DNA of 64,000 nucleotides. It comes from Runella sp. SP2. GTDB taxonomy: Bacteria; Bacteroidota; Bacteroidia; Cytophagales; Spirosomataceae. This document shows, piece after piece, positions 32,920-41,202 of the stretch (position 1 is its first letter; each line of letters opens with the position of its first letter). Location of the stretch: the NCBI RefSeq assembly GCF_003711225.1, contig NZ_CP031030.1:5332001-5396000 (forward strand), in the 5' to 3' direction. Both the position numbers and the translations under genes were made by a program. Under the pieces are notes generated by a model. It did no database searches and was not told the DNA's origin. It worked only from the letters and a program-made list of their open reading frames with translations.

Positions 32920-33906
32920 ATGACAAAAATTATTGATACATTTCTATTCAGTGAACCCCACGAAAAAGAAGCGCTACTGATTAAATTTATTCTGGGCGGA
33001 GAAGCCATTACGGAGTGGGTTATTGTTGAAAATGAATATACATTTCAAGGAGAACACAAGGGCGTTTTTGCCCAACAAGTACTTGACTCCGACGAGCGTT
33101 TTGCCCCGTTCCGCGACCGTATTCACCTCATATCGGCCTCGTTGCAGCACCCTCCTATTGATTACACGCGCAAAGACATTGATACCCAAGGGATGGATTC
33201 GGAGCGCCGTCAGCGTTCGCTGGCCCAGAAATATATCGTAGAAAAATACGGCCACGAAACCGACGTTTGGGTACTACTTTCGGATGCCGACGAAGTGATT
33301 GATTTCGATTCTTTTCCCGATAATTTTACATTTTTAACCACCAAACTCACCGCTGCCAACGACGGTTTGGTTCAAATTCCGCGTCGCCGATTTTGGTACG
33401 ACTACGACAACCTTTGGAATGCCGTTCGGGCTACGCCCATCGTGACGGTACAACGCCTCGCCCAAGCCACGGGCGACATGGGCATGGGGCTTCTTCGTTC
33501 TGATTACATCGGAGCCGTGCCCGAATGGGAGCGTACGCTGGTCTATGAGTATTCGTATTGCTATAATCGCGAAAGCATTTTACGAAAGTTTAGGACTTTT
33601 CCTCATGGTGGCATGACCGATGACGAAATTTCTCAAAGTATGCGATGTAACCACATACCTATTTCAAAATTCAGGAATAAGAAACTGGATTTACACCCAG
33701 AACTTTGGATGGAAAAAGTGGCTTTAGACAACCATAATGCGCCTCGTTATGTAAAAAACCACTTAAAAACCTTACGCACAAATGTGATAGATGACAATTA
33801 TTTAGCAAACCGCAAGACAGACTATCCTCATTTACACCGCCTTTCGCACCGTATAGGCTTTTTTGTGAAACAGCTAGGCAAAAAAATACTACGAACCTTC
33901 AAATGA
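32920..33906 (+). CDS. Glycosyltransferase family 17-like protein
   Basis: 328 residues, soluble. Opens with IIDTFLFSEPHEKEALLIKF and contains FRDRIHLIS, DVWVLLSDADEVIDFDSF and FWYDYDNLW, the pattern of GT17 (beta-1,4-GlcNAc transferase-like) proteins found in bacterial surface-glycan loci. LSDADE is the likely metal/nucleotide-sugar site. It probably adds a sugar in the cytoplasm to the glycan built by this operon. The stop overlaps the flippase start (ATGA). Confidence 0.8.
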   Translation: MTKIIDTFLFSEPHEKEALLIKFILGGEAITEWVIVENEYTFQGEHKGVFAQQVLDSDERFAPFRDRIHLISASLQHPPIDYTRKDIDTQGMDSERRQRSLAQKYIVEKYGHETDVWVLLSDADEVIDFDSFPDNFTFLTTKLTAANDGLVQIPRRRFWYDYDNLWNAVRATPIVTVQRLAQATGDMGMGLLRSDYIGAVPEWERTLVYEYSYCYNRESILRKFRTFPHGGMTDDEISQSMRCNHIPISKFRNKKLDLHPELWMEKVALDNHNAPRYVKNHLKTLRTNVIDDNYLANRKTDYPHLHRLSHRIGFFVKQLGKKILRTFK

Positions 33907-35447
33907 ATTTAGATTATCGTAACATAGCTACTTTACTCAGTCTCAACACCATCAATGTCATCCTGAACGTTGTCAACTCAACGCTCATGGTCTATTTTTT
34001 TGGTACTTCTGCCGAAGTAGAAGCTTTTTTTGCAGCCTCCGTTTTAGGGACGACCGTCTCCCGTTTTGTCAACGCAGGCCAGCTTGTCGAAGTAGTTGTA
34101 GCGCGTTACCACCGCATCAAATCTGAAGTAAATACCGCCGCCGCGATGTCGATTGTAGCAACGCTGGCCAATTACATCGTAGGCATCGCGTTTGTCTTGG
34201 TGCTTTTGTTTATTGCCAGCGGTACCGACGTCGTCAATCTGCTTGTTCCTGGCTTTAAACTAACGACCAAAGAGCAAGTGTGGCAAATTTTCTGTTTTAC
34301 GGGTTTTTTACTCCCAATTCAGATTGCCACCAACGTTTTCCAAGGCATGTTAAATGCCGAAAATATTTACGGAAAAACCGAGTTTACCAGCACAATTTCG
34401 CAACTCGTGCACGTACTGATTCTTTGTATTTGGGGAAGAGACGGCAATATCTGGAGCTTGGTGGCGGCCCTTTTTATCAGTGTTTTGGCCCAATTTGGCA
34501 CTGTGGTCTATTACTTACGGCAGATTCATTATCGCCACACATGGCTTTTCCGCAACCCTCACTTTCCCCTTCGTGAGCTGTCCAGTACGCTGATGGCGAC
34601 GTCCACCTATATGGGTGGCGTACAAGTCTATACGTTTATTTTTAACGCTGCACTTTCGCTTTTGCCATCGGGTACGTACGCGTTGTTTCGTTACGCCGAA
34701 CTTATCTACGGAAAAGTGGCCAACGTCTTTTTAATCCCCGTTAGCACCGTTTTTTTCAACGAAATCAACCGCCTACTTCACCAAAACAACGGACAGTTGA
34801 TTAAAGCTTTTGTCGCCAAAAACCTCAATTTTTCGTATTTCATCGGTTTTTTGGTACTAATTCCCTTTGTCGCGGGAGGCCAATATTTGATTTGGACGCT
34901 TTGGGGTGGTGTAAAATTCAACGCCCAAGACGTAGAAAGCGTTTATCAGCTTTTGTGCGTATTTTTTGCCGCCATGATTTGCACGGGGCCGTACATGATT
35001 TACCGCAAATTGGCCGTTTCGGTCACCAATCCAGAGTTGCAGTATTATTTCTGGAGTGTCGTTCACGTTCTGTCGGCTTTGTTCAGCTACTTTATCATCC
35101 AAACCTTCGGTTTTACGGGCGTTTTGATCCATCTGTTTACGCACAGTACGTTCATGGCGCTTGTTCCACTGCTTACGGTATGGACAAAGAAAAAAGCCTA
35201 TTTTGGCTTTTACGAAGGGGGCGAAGTGCTCAAAATTACCTTTGCTTTCTTAGTCAGCGTTAGCGTAGGTTGGTTGACCAAAGGCTATTGGCAAGACATC
35301 AGCCACTACAACAAACTGGCCAGTTTTTTTATTGGCGCTAGCCTTGCATGCGTAGCCATCCTCGTTTTCATCGGCATTTGCCTTTTACTAAAAGTAACTG
35401 ATTTACAAATCATTAGAGAAAAAATAAGCAAGCGTATTTCCAAGTAA
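33903..35447 (+). CDS. MurJ/MVF-type polysaccharide flippase
   Basis: 514 residues with about 12-14 membrane segments, opening with IATLLSLNTINVILNVVNSTLMVYFFG. The pattern (GTSAEVEAFFAA, then ETSTIS-like central region) fits the MOP superfamily, MurJ/Wzx group. A housekeeping MurJ is less likely because it is last in a glycan operon and translationally coupled to a glycosyltransferase. It should flip a lipid-linked oligosaccharide across the inner membrane. Confidence 0.8.
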   Translation: MNLDYRNIATLLSLNTINVILNVVNSTLMVYFFGTSAEVEAFFAASVLGTTVSRFVNAGQLVEVVVARYHRIKSEVNTAAAMSIVATLANYIVGIAFVLVLLFIASGTDVVNLLVPGFKLTTKEQVWQIFCFTGFLLPIQIATNVFQGMLNAENIYGKTEFTSTISQLVHVLILCIWGRDGNIWSLVAALFISVLAQFGTVVYYLRQIHYRHTWLFRNPHFPLRELSSTLMATSTYMGGVQVYTFIFNAALSLLPSGTYALFRYAELIYGKVANVFLIPVSTVFFNEINRLLHQNNGQLIKAFVAKNLNFSYFIGFLVLIPFVAGGQYLIWTLWGGVKFNAQDVESVYQLLCVFFAAMICTGPYMIYRKLAVSVTNPELQYYFWSVVHVLSALFSYFIIQTFGFTGVLIHLFTHSTFMALVPLLTVWTKKKAYFGFYEGGEVLKITFAFLVSVSVGWLTKGYWQDISHYNKLASFFIGASLACVAILVFIGICLLLKVTDLQIIREKISKRISK

Positions 35448-35448
35448 C

Positions 35449-35624
35449 ACCCTTTTTTTGTCATTTCGCACCCTTTTTGTCATTTCGGCGACAGGAGAAA
35501 TCCATAACGCTTGACCAGGCCTTTACTAGCCTCTTTTTTCCCAAACTAGGCTCGAATCCTTGGAATAGTCAGCACGAGCGGGGACGCTCTCGCTATCGGA
35601 AGCAGGGACGCTCGTGCTATCGGC
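35449..35624. repeat. Two short repeat units between the flippase and the BspA-like gene
   Basis: The unit CACCCTTTTT(TT)GTCATTTCG occurs twice in tandem at about 35449-35486. At 35571-35624 a stretch AGCACGAGCG / GGGACGCTCTCGCTATCGG / GGGACGCTCGTGCTATCGG contains direct copies and an inverted copy of the ACGAGCGT core. It lies in a convergent gap and could form terminator-like hairpins; no gene. Confidence 0.55.
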
Positions 35625-35626
35625 AA

Positions 35627-37630
35627 TTAGTTACAACCACCCCCAATTTGTGCTTTAAAGACCGTTTCCTCGGCTTTAAACCCAGGTAGTAATGTTACCG
35701 AACTCTCTCCTCTGTACTCTACGTTGGCATAGATGATTTGATTAGTCGCCGTTATGGCTGTAGCCCCGTAAAGGCCCGTCCCTGAACTGATATTGTTGGC
35801 AATCGAAAGCGATGCTCCACCGCAACCAATCCCCTGAATATCGAAATTGTAAGGATTTTCATCGGCATCGTCATTGGCGATACTAACGGTGGCTTTTCTC
35901 AATCCTCCCGCCGAAGGTATAAAGGCAATCTGAAAAGTAGTGCTGCCACTGCTAGCTGCTATGGGCGAAGCAGGTTGAACATTCACCGTAAAATCTGCGG
36001 CATGTGTTCCCGAAATAACCACTTTGTTGGGCGAACCCGTTAAGTTCAACACTCCTGCGCCCGTATTTTCAATGGTAAATGTTCGGACAACCGCCCCTGT
36101 TCCTAACGACTGAGTGCCAAAATCGGTGTGGTCATTTATTGAAGGAGTTATATCACCGTCTGCAATGGAAACATTGTTGCTTTTGAGGTTTATTTCAGAG
36201 TCAGATACACATAAAAAAGTATCTCCTATTATAGTCCAGCCCTTGCCGCCATCGGCTACGGGTTTTATTAAATTGGCTCTATCGGTGACAGAGGAACAGT
36301 ATTTACGGTTTACAGCCCCCAAAGTCCTCTCGGTTGCTGTACCCAAATTAAAACCCACTAGAGTAGCGTCATAATTGGCCAAACTCATCCCACAATTATC
36401 AAGAAATTTTTCCAAATTTATATTTGGGTGAAGTTTTGCTCCCCAAAGCGCTAGACTTTGATTAAAGGCAGTTGCTCCATAAAACATATATCGCATATCT
36501 ATCACCATCTCAATGTTCCAATCTCCAATATACTGATTAAAGGCTGTTGTTCCATAAAACATCCAAACCATATATTTTACCCCTGCCGTTGTAAAGCTAC
36601 TAGGAAACTGTTTGTTATAATAGAGACAACCGTAAAACATACCACTCATATTCGTTACTTTTCCCGTTATAAAGCTGCCAGGAAGAGGTTGGTTATAAAT
36701 ACTGCAACCACCAAACATACTACTCATATCCGTTACTGAAGAAGTATTAAAACTACTGGGTAGAGGTTGATTATAAACACTACAACCACCAAACATACTA
36801 CTCATATCCGTTACTGACGATGTATTAAAACTATTAGGTAGGGGTTGGTTGTAAGAAAAGCACCCAAAAAACATCATACTCATATTCTTTACTAAAGAAG
36901 TATTGAAGTTAATTGGTAAAGGTTGATTATATGAACTACAGTCATAAAACATACTATTCATATCAATAACCGATGATGTAATAAAGCTACTCGGTAAAGG
37001 TTGATTGTATCTGCTACAAACAGAAAACATATCGCTCATGTTCTTTACGTTTGAAGTATTAAAACTAATCGGTAGAGGTTGATTATAAGAACGACAACCA
37101 GCAAACATAGCACTCATATTCGTTACAGCCTCTGTGTTAAAGCCATTAGGTAAAGGTTGATTAAAAGAAAGGCAATCCCGAAACATCGAACTCATATCCA
37201 TTACAGCAGCGGTATTTGGTACATCCTTAGCATTGAGTACCATGTACTGACAACCATAAAAGGCACTGTTCATATTTTTCCAAGCCACATCGCCCCATTG
37301 TTCAATCGAAGTCAGGCGGTTTCTGTCATAACCATCATTTATTATAAATCTTTGAAAATTGGCTGGCCCAATTCTCAAATCAATAATCTTATTGGCAGGT
37401 AAGCCTGTAATTGTTGCAACTGAACCCGTAAACGTACCCGACCCACTCGTTCCTGAGGGAACGGTTTCCCAAGTATAATTAACTGTGCCAGAGGTCGCTA
37501 CTCCAAAACTCAACTGCGTAGTTCCCGAACCCGCCGTAGCCAAATTCCAGCGAGTGATGAAAGGTCGGTTTTGAGCCATCAACTGTTGGCTTATCAGCAA
37601 AGCCACGAAAAAGAAAAATAGTTGTTTCAT
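35627..37630 (-). CDS. Secreted BspA-like repeat protein (DUF285) with C-terminal 3-coathanger domain
   Basis: 667 residues; signal peptide about 1-19. Residues about 140-390 hold roughly nine 26-residue repeats of the form FNTSxVxxMSxMFxxCxxYNQPLPx, the DUF285/BspA surface-repeat type linked to adhesion. A beta-sandwich of the choice-of-anchor-D type follows ([21 protein letters not shown]) at about 490-590. The last 60 residues ([24 protein letters not shown]) fit the 3-coathanger stack domain. Two adjacent repeats are nearly identical, so the array has expanded recently. The repeat DNA is AT-rich: one 60-bp line counted by hand has 33% GC. Confidence 0.85.
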   Translation of the reverse strand: MKQLFFFFVALLISQQLMAQNRPFITRWNLATAGSGTTQLSFGVATSGTVNYTWETVPSGTSGSGTFTGSVATITGLPANKIIDLRIGPANFQRFIINDGYDRNRLTSIEQWGDVAWKNMNSAFYGCQYMVLNAKDVPNTAAVMDMSSMFRDCLSFNQPLPNGFNTEAVTNMSAMFAGCRSYNQPLPISFNTSNVKNMSDMFSVCSRYNQPLPSSFITSSVIDMNSMFYDCSSYNQPLPINFNTSLVKNMSMMFFGCFSYNQPLPNSFNTSSVTDMSSMFGGCSVYNQPLPSSFNTSSVTDMSSMFGGCSIYNQPLPGSFITGKVTNMSGMFYGCLYYNKQFPSSFTTAGVKYMVWMFYGTTAFNQYIGDWNIEMVIDMRYMFYGATAFNQSLALWGAKLHPNINLEKFLDNCGMSLANYDATLVGFNLGTATERTLGAVNRKYCSSVTDRANLIKPVADGGKGWTIIGDTFLCVSDSEINLKSNNVSIADGDITPSINDHTDFGTQSLGTGAVVRTFTIENTGAGVLNLTGSPNKVVISGTHAADFTVNVQPASPIAASSGSTTFQIAFIPSAGGLRKATVSIANDDADENPYNFDIQGIGCGGASLSIANNISSGTGLYGATAITATNQIIYANVEYRGESSVTLLPGFKAEETVFKAQIGGGCN

Positions 37631-37968
37631 ACTAGTAACGAACCGCTATATTTTTGAGATGTTATTAAAAATAAAGGAACACAATATATACTATTTATAT
37701 AATTTAAAACATACCATTACTATACAAATAGTAAAATATGGTACGAAGTAAATTATTTCGAAGACAATATTCAGAAAATGTCTGGTATGGGCAAATGGTA
37801 AGCTGTTTTTTATTCTTTAGCGAATGTAGGGTTATCCTCAAAAAAGTACCCATCGACCTAAAACACCCGCTCGGGCTTCCTCAAACTTGCTAGAACGCAT
37901 ACGAAATAGCACCAAAACCCCTATTTTGCGTGCGAGTTGCTGTTATCCAAACTACGCTTTCTACAATT
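37631..37968. other. AT-rich 338-bp divergent intergenic region
   Basis: Lies between the BspA-like gene and the sensor kinase gene. Strongly AT-rich from 37660 to 37780. No reading frame is convincing. A weak TATTTTG at 37922-37928 could serve the kinase gene. I see no clear operator or hairpin. Confidence 0.4.
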
Positions 37969-39060
37969 ATGAGTAAAACGATAATGAGCAGGTGGGCTTG
38001 GGGGGTATTGTTACTTTTGGTACAAGCTTCAGTGGCACAAGTCGGCCCCAGCATTACTTCCATTTCTGCCAATGGAATAAAAAAGACGCTTTCGCCTTCC
38101 AATAGTTTACAATTAAACGCCCTCGACGATGAGCTCATGATCGAATGGAAACCCTGCGCTTGTCGGTACCGATACCGTTTGGAGGGCTTAAATGCCGATA
38201 CCGTGTCGTTGGCCTATCCTATCGCTATGTTTACCAACCTAGAAGGAGGCGATTACACCTTTTGGGTACAAACACAGCAAAACAACGTCTGGTCGAAGCC
38301 CACTCGCTTCTTCCTGCAAGTAGAAAAAAGCATCACCGAAGAATGGTGGTTTTGGCCTGCCGTTGCGGTCTATATTTTGTTGTTGCTTGGTGCTGCCATT
38401 TATTTCTTTTTGCTCTACAACTTTCGCCAAAAACTCAAACTCCACAGCCTTCGCAATCGCATCGCGGCCGATTTGCACGACGAAGTAGGCGCGACTTTGA
38501 GCAGCATTGTCATCGCTACTCGCTTGGTAGAAAAGAAAGTAGGAGCGCAAACCCCTGACGTCCTGCCCATTTTGCAACAAATCAAAACCGACTCCGAAGA
38601 AAGTATTCAGAGTATTCGTGATACGGTTTGGACCCTCAACCCCAACAACGACTCTGTCCATCAGCTTTTTGAAAAAATGCGTTCCTTGGCATTTCAACTG
38701 CTTACTCCCCAAGAAATTGCCCTAGATTTTGCTATTCAGCTCACCCCAGAACAAATCAATCAGCTCAAAATAAGCATGGAGCAGCGGCAAAATGTCTATC
38801 TCATTTTTAAAGAAGCCCTCAACAATATCCTCAAACACGCCGAAGCCAGTAAAGTATCAGTAAACTTAAGCATGACCAACGAAGGGGAACTTAGAATGCT
38901 TATTGGGGACAATGGCCGTGGCTTTGACGCAACGCAAGGCTACGAGGGAAACGGCCTCAAAAACTTCAAAAAGAGGGCGTTGGACAGCTTCATGAAGACC
39001 ACACTTACCTCAAAAATTGGCGAAGGAACTCGTTTGGAAGTCATCGTAGTGCCCGTTTAA
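37969..39060 (+). CDS. Sensor histidine kinase with Y_Y_Y-like outer domain and HisKA_3 core
   Basis: 363 residues from the ATG at 37969 (an in-frame GTG at 37930 is the other choice). Signal or anchor segment (about 7-22), a short periplasmic domain ending FTNLEGGDYTFWVQTQ like the Y_Y_Y module of hybrid glycan sensors but without their propeller blades, and one membrane segment (about 130-155, WFWPAVAVYILLLLGAA). The HisKA_3 core has the phosphorylated His in ADLHDEVGATLSSI. The ATPase domain has KEALNNILKHA and GDNGRGFD. Such kinases normally pair with NarL/LuxR-type regulators. The gene next to it encodes only a truncated receiver. Confidence 0.85.
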   Translation: MSKTIMSRWAWGVLLLLVQASVAQVGPSITSISANGIKKTLSPSNSLQLNALDDELMIEWKPCACRYRYRLEGLNADTVSLAYPIAMFTNLEGGDYTFWVQTQQNNVWSKPTRFFLQVEKSITEEWWFWPAVAVYILLLLGAAIYFFLLYNFRQKLKLHSLRNRIAADLHDEVGATLSSIVIATRLVEKKVGAQTPDVLPILQQIKTDSEESIQSIRDTVWTLNPNNDSVHQLFEKMRSLAFQLLTPQEIALDFAIQLTPEQINQLKISMEQRQNVYLIFKEALNNILKHAEASKVSVNLSMTNEGELRMLIGDNGRGFDATQGYEGNGLKNFKKRALDSFMKTTLTSKIGEGTRLEVIVVPV

Positions 39061-39152
39061 GGGTGGTTTTGCGCCTACCCGATTTGGGGGGATGACCGCA
39101 GGATAAATTTCGATTGTTTTGTATCGAAGTTTTGAGATAAAATAATCAATTT

Positions 39153-39177
39153 GGCGGTACCAAAACCTAATACCGCC
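39153..39177. promoter_or_regulatory. Hairpin GGCGGTA-N11-TACCGCC ahead of the response regulator
   Basis: Perfect 7-bp arms with an 11-nt loop, 18 bp before the regulator ATG. No T-tract follows. It could be an operator or a leader hairpin. Confidence 0.4.
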
Positions 39178-39194
39178 CCTAAACACTCTACTGC

Positions 39195-39542
39195 ATGATT
39201 CGTGTAGTTTTGTTTGAAGACAACAAAAGTTTTCGCCAAAATTTAGCCCTGTACTTGGCCAGTTCGGACGAGATTTTTATGTGTGCTTCGTTTGGTGATG
39301 CAGAAGGTTGTGTCAGCAAAATCCAACGGTACAAACACGACGTTGTTTTGATGGACATTCAGATGCCAGGCATATCAGGAATTGAGGCGTTGCAAGCTAT
39401 CAAAGCGACTCTTCCCGACACGGGTTCAAAGCCACTTCCCCCGAAGTGGTTTTTTGGTTTCTCTACTTTCGACAGAACCACCAAAATTGGGGGGACTACC
39501 CTCCCCAAACATTTGCCAATTTTACCTCGAACAAAAACGTGA
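39195..39542 (+). pseudogene. Truncated response regulator (receiver domain cut after alpha-3)
   Basis: Residues 1-76 (MIRVVLFEDNKSFRQNL to LQAIKATLPD) are a receiver domain: acidic pair Glu8-Asp9 and phosphoacceptor Asp in VVLMDIQMPG. The family then expects strand 4 with its Thr/Ser, strand 5 with Lys, and a LuxR-type DNA-binding domain. Instead about 39 residues of unrelated, low-complexity sequence (TGSKPLPPKWF...) follow, encoded by a stretch with inverted repeats such as CCACTTCccccGAAGTGG. I take it as a gene broken by deletion or repeat insertion; the coded stub is unlikely to bind DNA. Confidence 0.7.
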
Positions 39543-39563
39543 GAACACTATCCTCTTAAACGT

Positions 39564-39896
39564 ATGAATACATTTCCCAGTCCTCCTTCAACGCTGAGCA
39601 TTCTACGCAACAAAATACGGGTGCCGCTATCTAGTATTGTGCGTCTCGAAGCCGATAAAAACTACACGTACATCATCCTCAACGACGGTCGCCGCTTGAT
39701 GACTTCACGAAATCTGGGCTCGTACCAAACAGAACTACCCGAATCGTTTGTACGCGTCAATAAAGGATGCTTTCTCAATTTGTATTACTTGAATCGTCGG
39801 CAAGGTCGTCAATTATTGCTTAGCGATGGCAGTGTCATTCCATTGGCACGAAGAAAAATAAAACTCCTCAAATCACTCTCATCGTCCTTTGTTTAA
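39564..39896 (+). CDS. Stand-alone LytTR DNA-binding protein
   Basis: 110 residues, almost all LytTR domain: VPLSSIVRLEADKNYTYIILNDGRR, LGSYQTELPESFVRVNKGCFLN and DGSVIPLARRKIKLLK. No receiver domain. Similar orphan LytTR proteins are common in Cytophagales. It starts 21 bp after the truncated regulator and is followed 34 bp later by a secreted protein gene it may control. It is not the missing output domain of the truncated regulator, since it has its own start and complete fold. Confidence 0.85.
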   Translation: MNTFPSPPSTLSILRNKIRVPLSSIVRLEADKNYTYIILNDGRRLMTSRNLGSYQTELPESFVRVNKGCFLNLYYLNRRQGRQLLLSDGSVIPLARRKIKLLKSLSSSFV

Positions 39897-39930
39897 TCAA
39901 TTATCAATCACCTTACTATTTTCTATCGCT

Positions 39931-40518
39931 ATGAGACTTCTATCCCTTCTTTTACTTTTCTGCCTTTGCGCGTTTATGGCTGCGGCGCAACAAAGTATTG
40001 AAATCAAGCCTGGACAAATGACTTTCAAGGGGCAAGGGGCTGACCTTAATGACCGATTGACCTCCAACGCCAACGGGGTAGCCAATTTCAAAACCAAGCA
40101 AGAAGTAATAGTTTTACACAATTATTTTGCGCCAGGCGGGCCGCAAAGTTTCACTTCGGGAACTGCCACGAAAATGGACCTTGATGCTGTTTATCATGAG
40201 AAAAAAAATAATACAACTTCTAACGTAAACGTAACTGACAATACTATCCTAATAGAAGAAACAGGAACCTATCTTATTGACGTAAATACCTTCTGGCCAA
40301 CTACTTTTGCTGGTGAAATAATGATAAAAGTACTCTCGAGCGGTCTTTTTATGGAATCTTTTTATGCAAGACGCACTGCTGACGACCCTAATTATCAGCG
40401 ATTCGTAGGAACAGCAAAACTTACTGGGGGCGATCGCATCTATCTTGAACTAACCCAGACAAATAGTACTAACACCGCCAGAAGTGCCAATTTTTCTGTG
40501 AGCGTAACCAAATTATAA
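39931..40518 (+). CDS. Small secreted beta-rich protein, possibly C1q/TNF-like jelly roll
   Basis: 195 residues from the ATG at 39931; signal peptide about 1-20 (ending MAAAQ). The C-terminal half alternates strands in the pattern ETGTYLIDVNTFW...GDRIYLELTQTN...SVSVTKL, like C1q/TNF-type domains found in bacterial surface proteins. That reading is inference from pattern only. A terminator follows at 40552. Likely co-transcribed with the LytTR gene. Confidence 0.6.
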   Translation: MRLLSLLLLFCLCAFMAAAQQSIEIKPGQMTFKGQGADLNDRLTSNANGVANFKTKQEVIVLHNYFAPGGPQSFTSGTATKMDLDAVYHEKKNNTTSNVNVTDNTILIEETGTYLIDVNTFWPTTFAGEIMIKVLSSGLFMESFYARRTADDPNYQRFVGTAKLTGGDRIYLELTQTNSTNTARSANFSVSVTKL

Positions 40519-40551
40519 TAGGCCGTAAAGTAATTATCATATGCTTTCTCC

Positions 40552-40580
40552 ACGCCACTTCTACGAAGGTGGCGTTTTTT
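40552..40580 (+). terminator. Terminator after the small secreted protein gene
   Basis: ACGCCACTTC (40552-40561), 3-nt loop, GAAGGTGGCGT (40565-40575, one bulged G), then six T. Confidence 0.8.
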
Positions 40581-40676
40581 ATACTCCTTCTCCCCACCAA
40601 CACCCTGCGTAGCAGAAGGGTAACTCCAAAATTACCGAGGGACTTTTCCCAATATGCACAGTTTTTAGACTTCTAA

Positions 40677-40707
40677 TTTGGGCAACTACGATTATTCAGT
40701 AAATTTG
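40677..40707 (+). promoter_or_regulatory. Promoter of nuoKLMN
   Basis: TTTG (40677-40680), 19 bp, TAAATTTG (40700-40707): a full match to the Bacteroidetes promoter consensus, 55 bp before the nuoK ATG. Confidence 0.8.
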
Positions 40708-40762
40708 CCCCCGTTTTTGGGACTTATTTCACCAACAGACATCTTTTCGACCTAACTACTAT

Positions 40763-41107
40763 ATGTTTCCACAAGCTACACCGTCGATTCCTGGCGTAAT
40801 ACAGTCTATCCCTCTCCAAAACTACGTGTTGTTGGCGACAACACTGTTCGTGATAGGCATTCTGGGGGTGCTGACCCGTCGCAACGCGCTGATTATTTTT
40901 ATGAGCGTCGAACTGATGCTCAACGCCGTTAACCTCTTACTTATCGCCTTTTCAACCTACAAATCTGACCCCGTTGGCCAGGTTTTTGTGTTTTTTATCA
41001 TGGCGGTTGCCGCTGCCGAAGTGGCAGTAGGGTTGGCGATTATTGTGATGATCTATCGCAATACCCGAACCATCGACATTGGTTTCTTGAATAAATTGAA
41101 ATGGTAA
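40763..41107 (+). CDS. nuoK: NADH-quinone oxidoreductase subunit K
   Basis: 114 residues with three membrane segments. The conserved glutamates in [14 protein letters not shown] and in [17 protein letters not shown] are the two proton-path residues of NuoK. An N-terminal extension of about 14 residues ([14 protein letters not shown]) precedes the usual start. It has its own promoter; the gene upstream is not nuoJ. It acts in the membrane arm of complex I with NuoL, M and N. Confidence 0.95.
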   Translation: MFPQATPSIPGVIQSIPLQNYVLLATTLFVIGILGVLTRRNALIIFMSVELMLNAVNLLLIAFSTYKSDPVGQVFVFFIMAVAAAEVAVGLAIIVMIYRNTRTIDIGFLNKLKW

Positions 41108-41120
41108 TTAAAAGCTGTTA

Positions 41121-41180
41121 TTTGTTGTCCGTTAATTGTTAATTGTTGAACAGCTACCGCTTCTAAACAGTTAACAATTG
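41121..41180. repeat. Inverted TTAATTGTTAATTG / GTTAACAATTGAC repeat between nuoK and nuoL
   Basis: GTTAATTGTTAATTGTT (about 41130-41146) and GTTAACAATTGACCACTAAC (about 41170-41189) are partial inverse copies. Related to the repeat at 14460-14491 in the opposite orientation. Confidence 0.5.
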
Positions 41181-41202
41181 ACCACTAACGTTTCAAAAAT
41201 AT

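Noticed and set aside
33903-35447. Essential murJ as name for the flippase
   Set aside because: It ends a glycan operon and is translationally coupled to a glycosyltransferase; the housekeeping gene is expected elsewhere.
35551-35575. GGCTCGAATCC resembling a tRNA T-arm
   Set aside because: No acceptor, D or anticodon stems can be built around it.
36640-37200. Regular 78-bp direct repeats that at first resemble a CRISPR or minisatellite
   Set aside because: They are in phase with a signal-peptide-bearing reading frame and encode the 26-residue BspA-type repeat; there are no unique spacers.
39564-39896. LytTR frame as the displaced output domain of the truncated response regulator
   Set aside because: It has its own ATG and linker and matches complete stand-alone LytTR proteins; HisKA_3 kinases usually pair with LuxR-type outputs.
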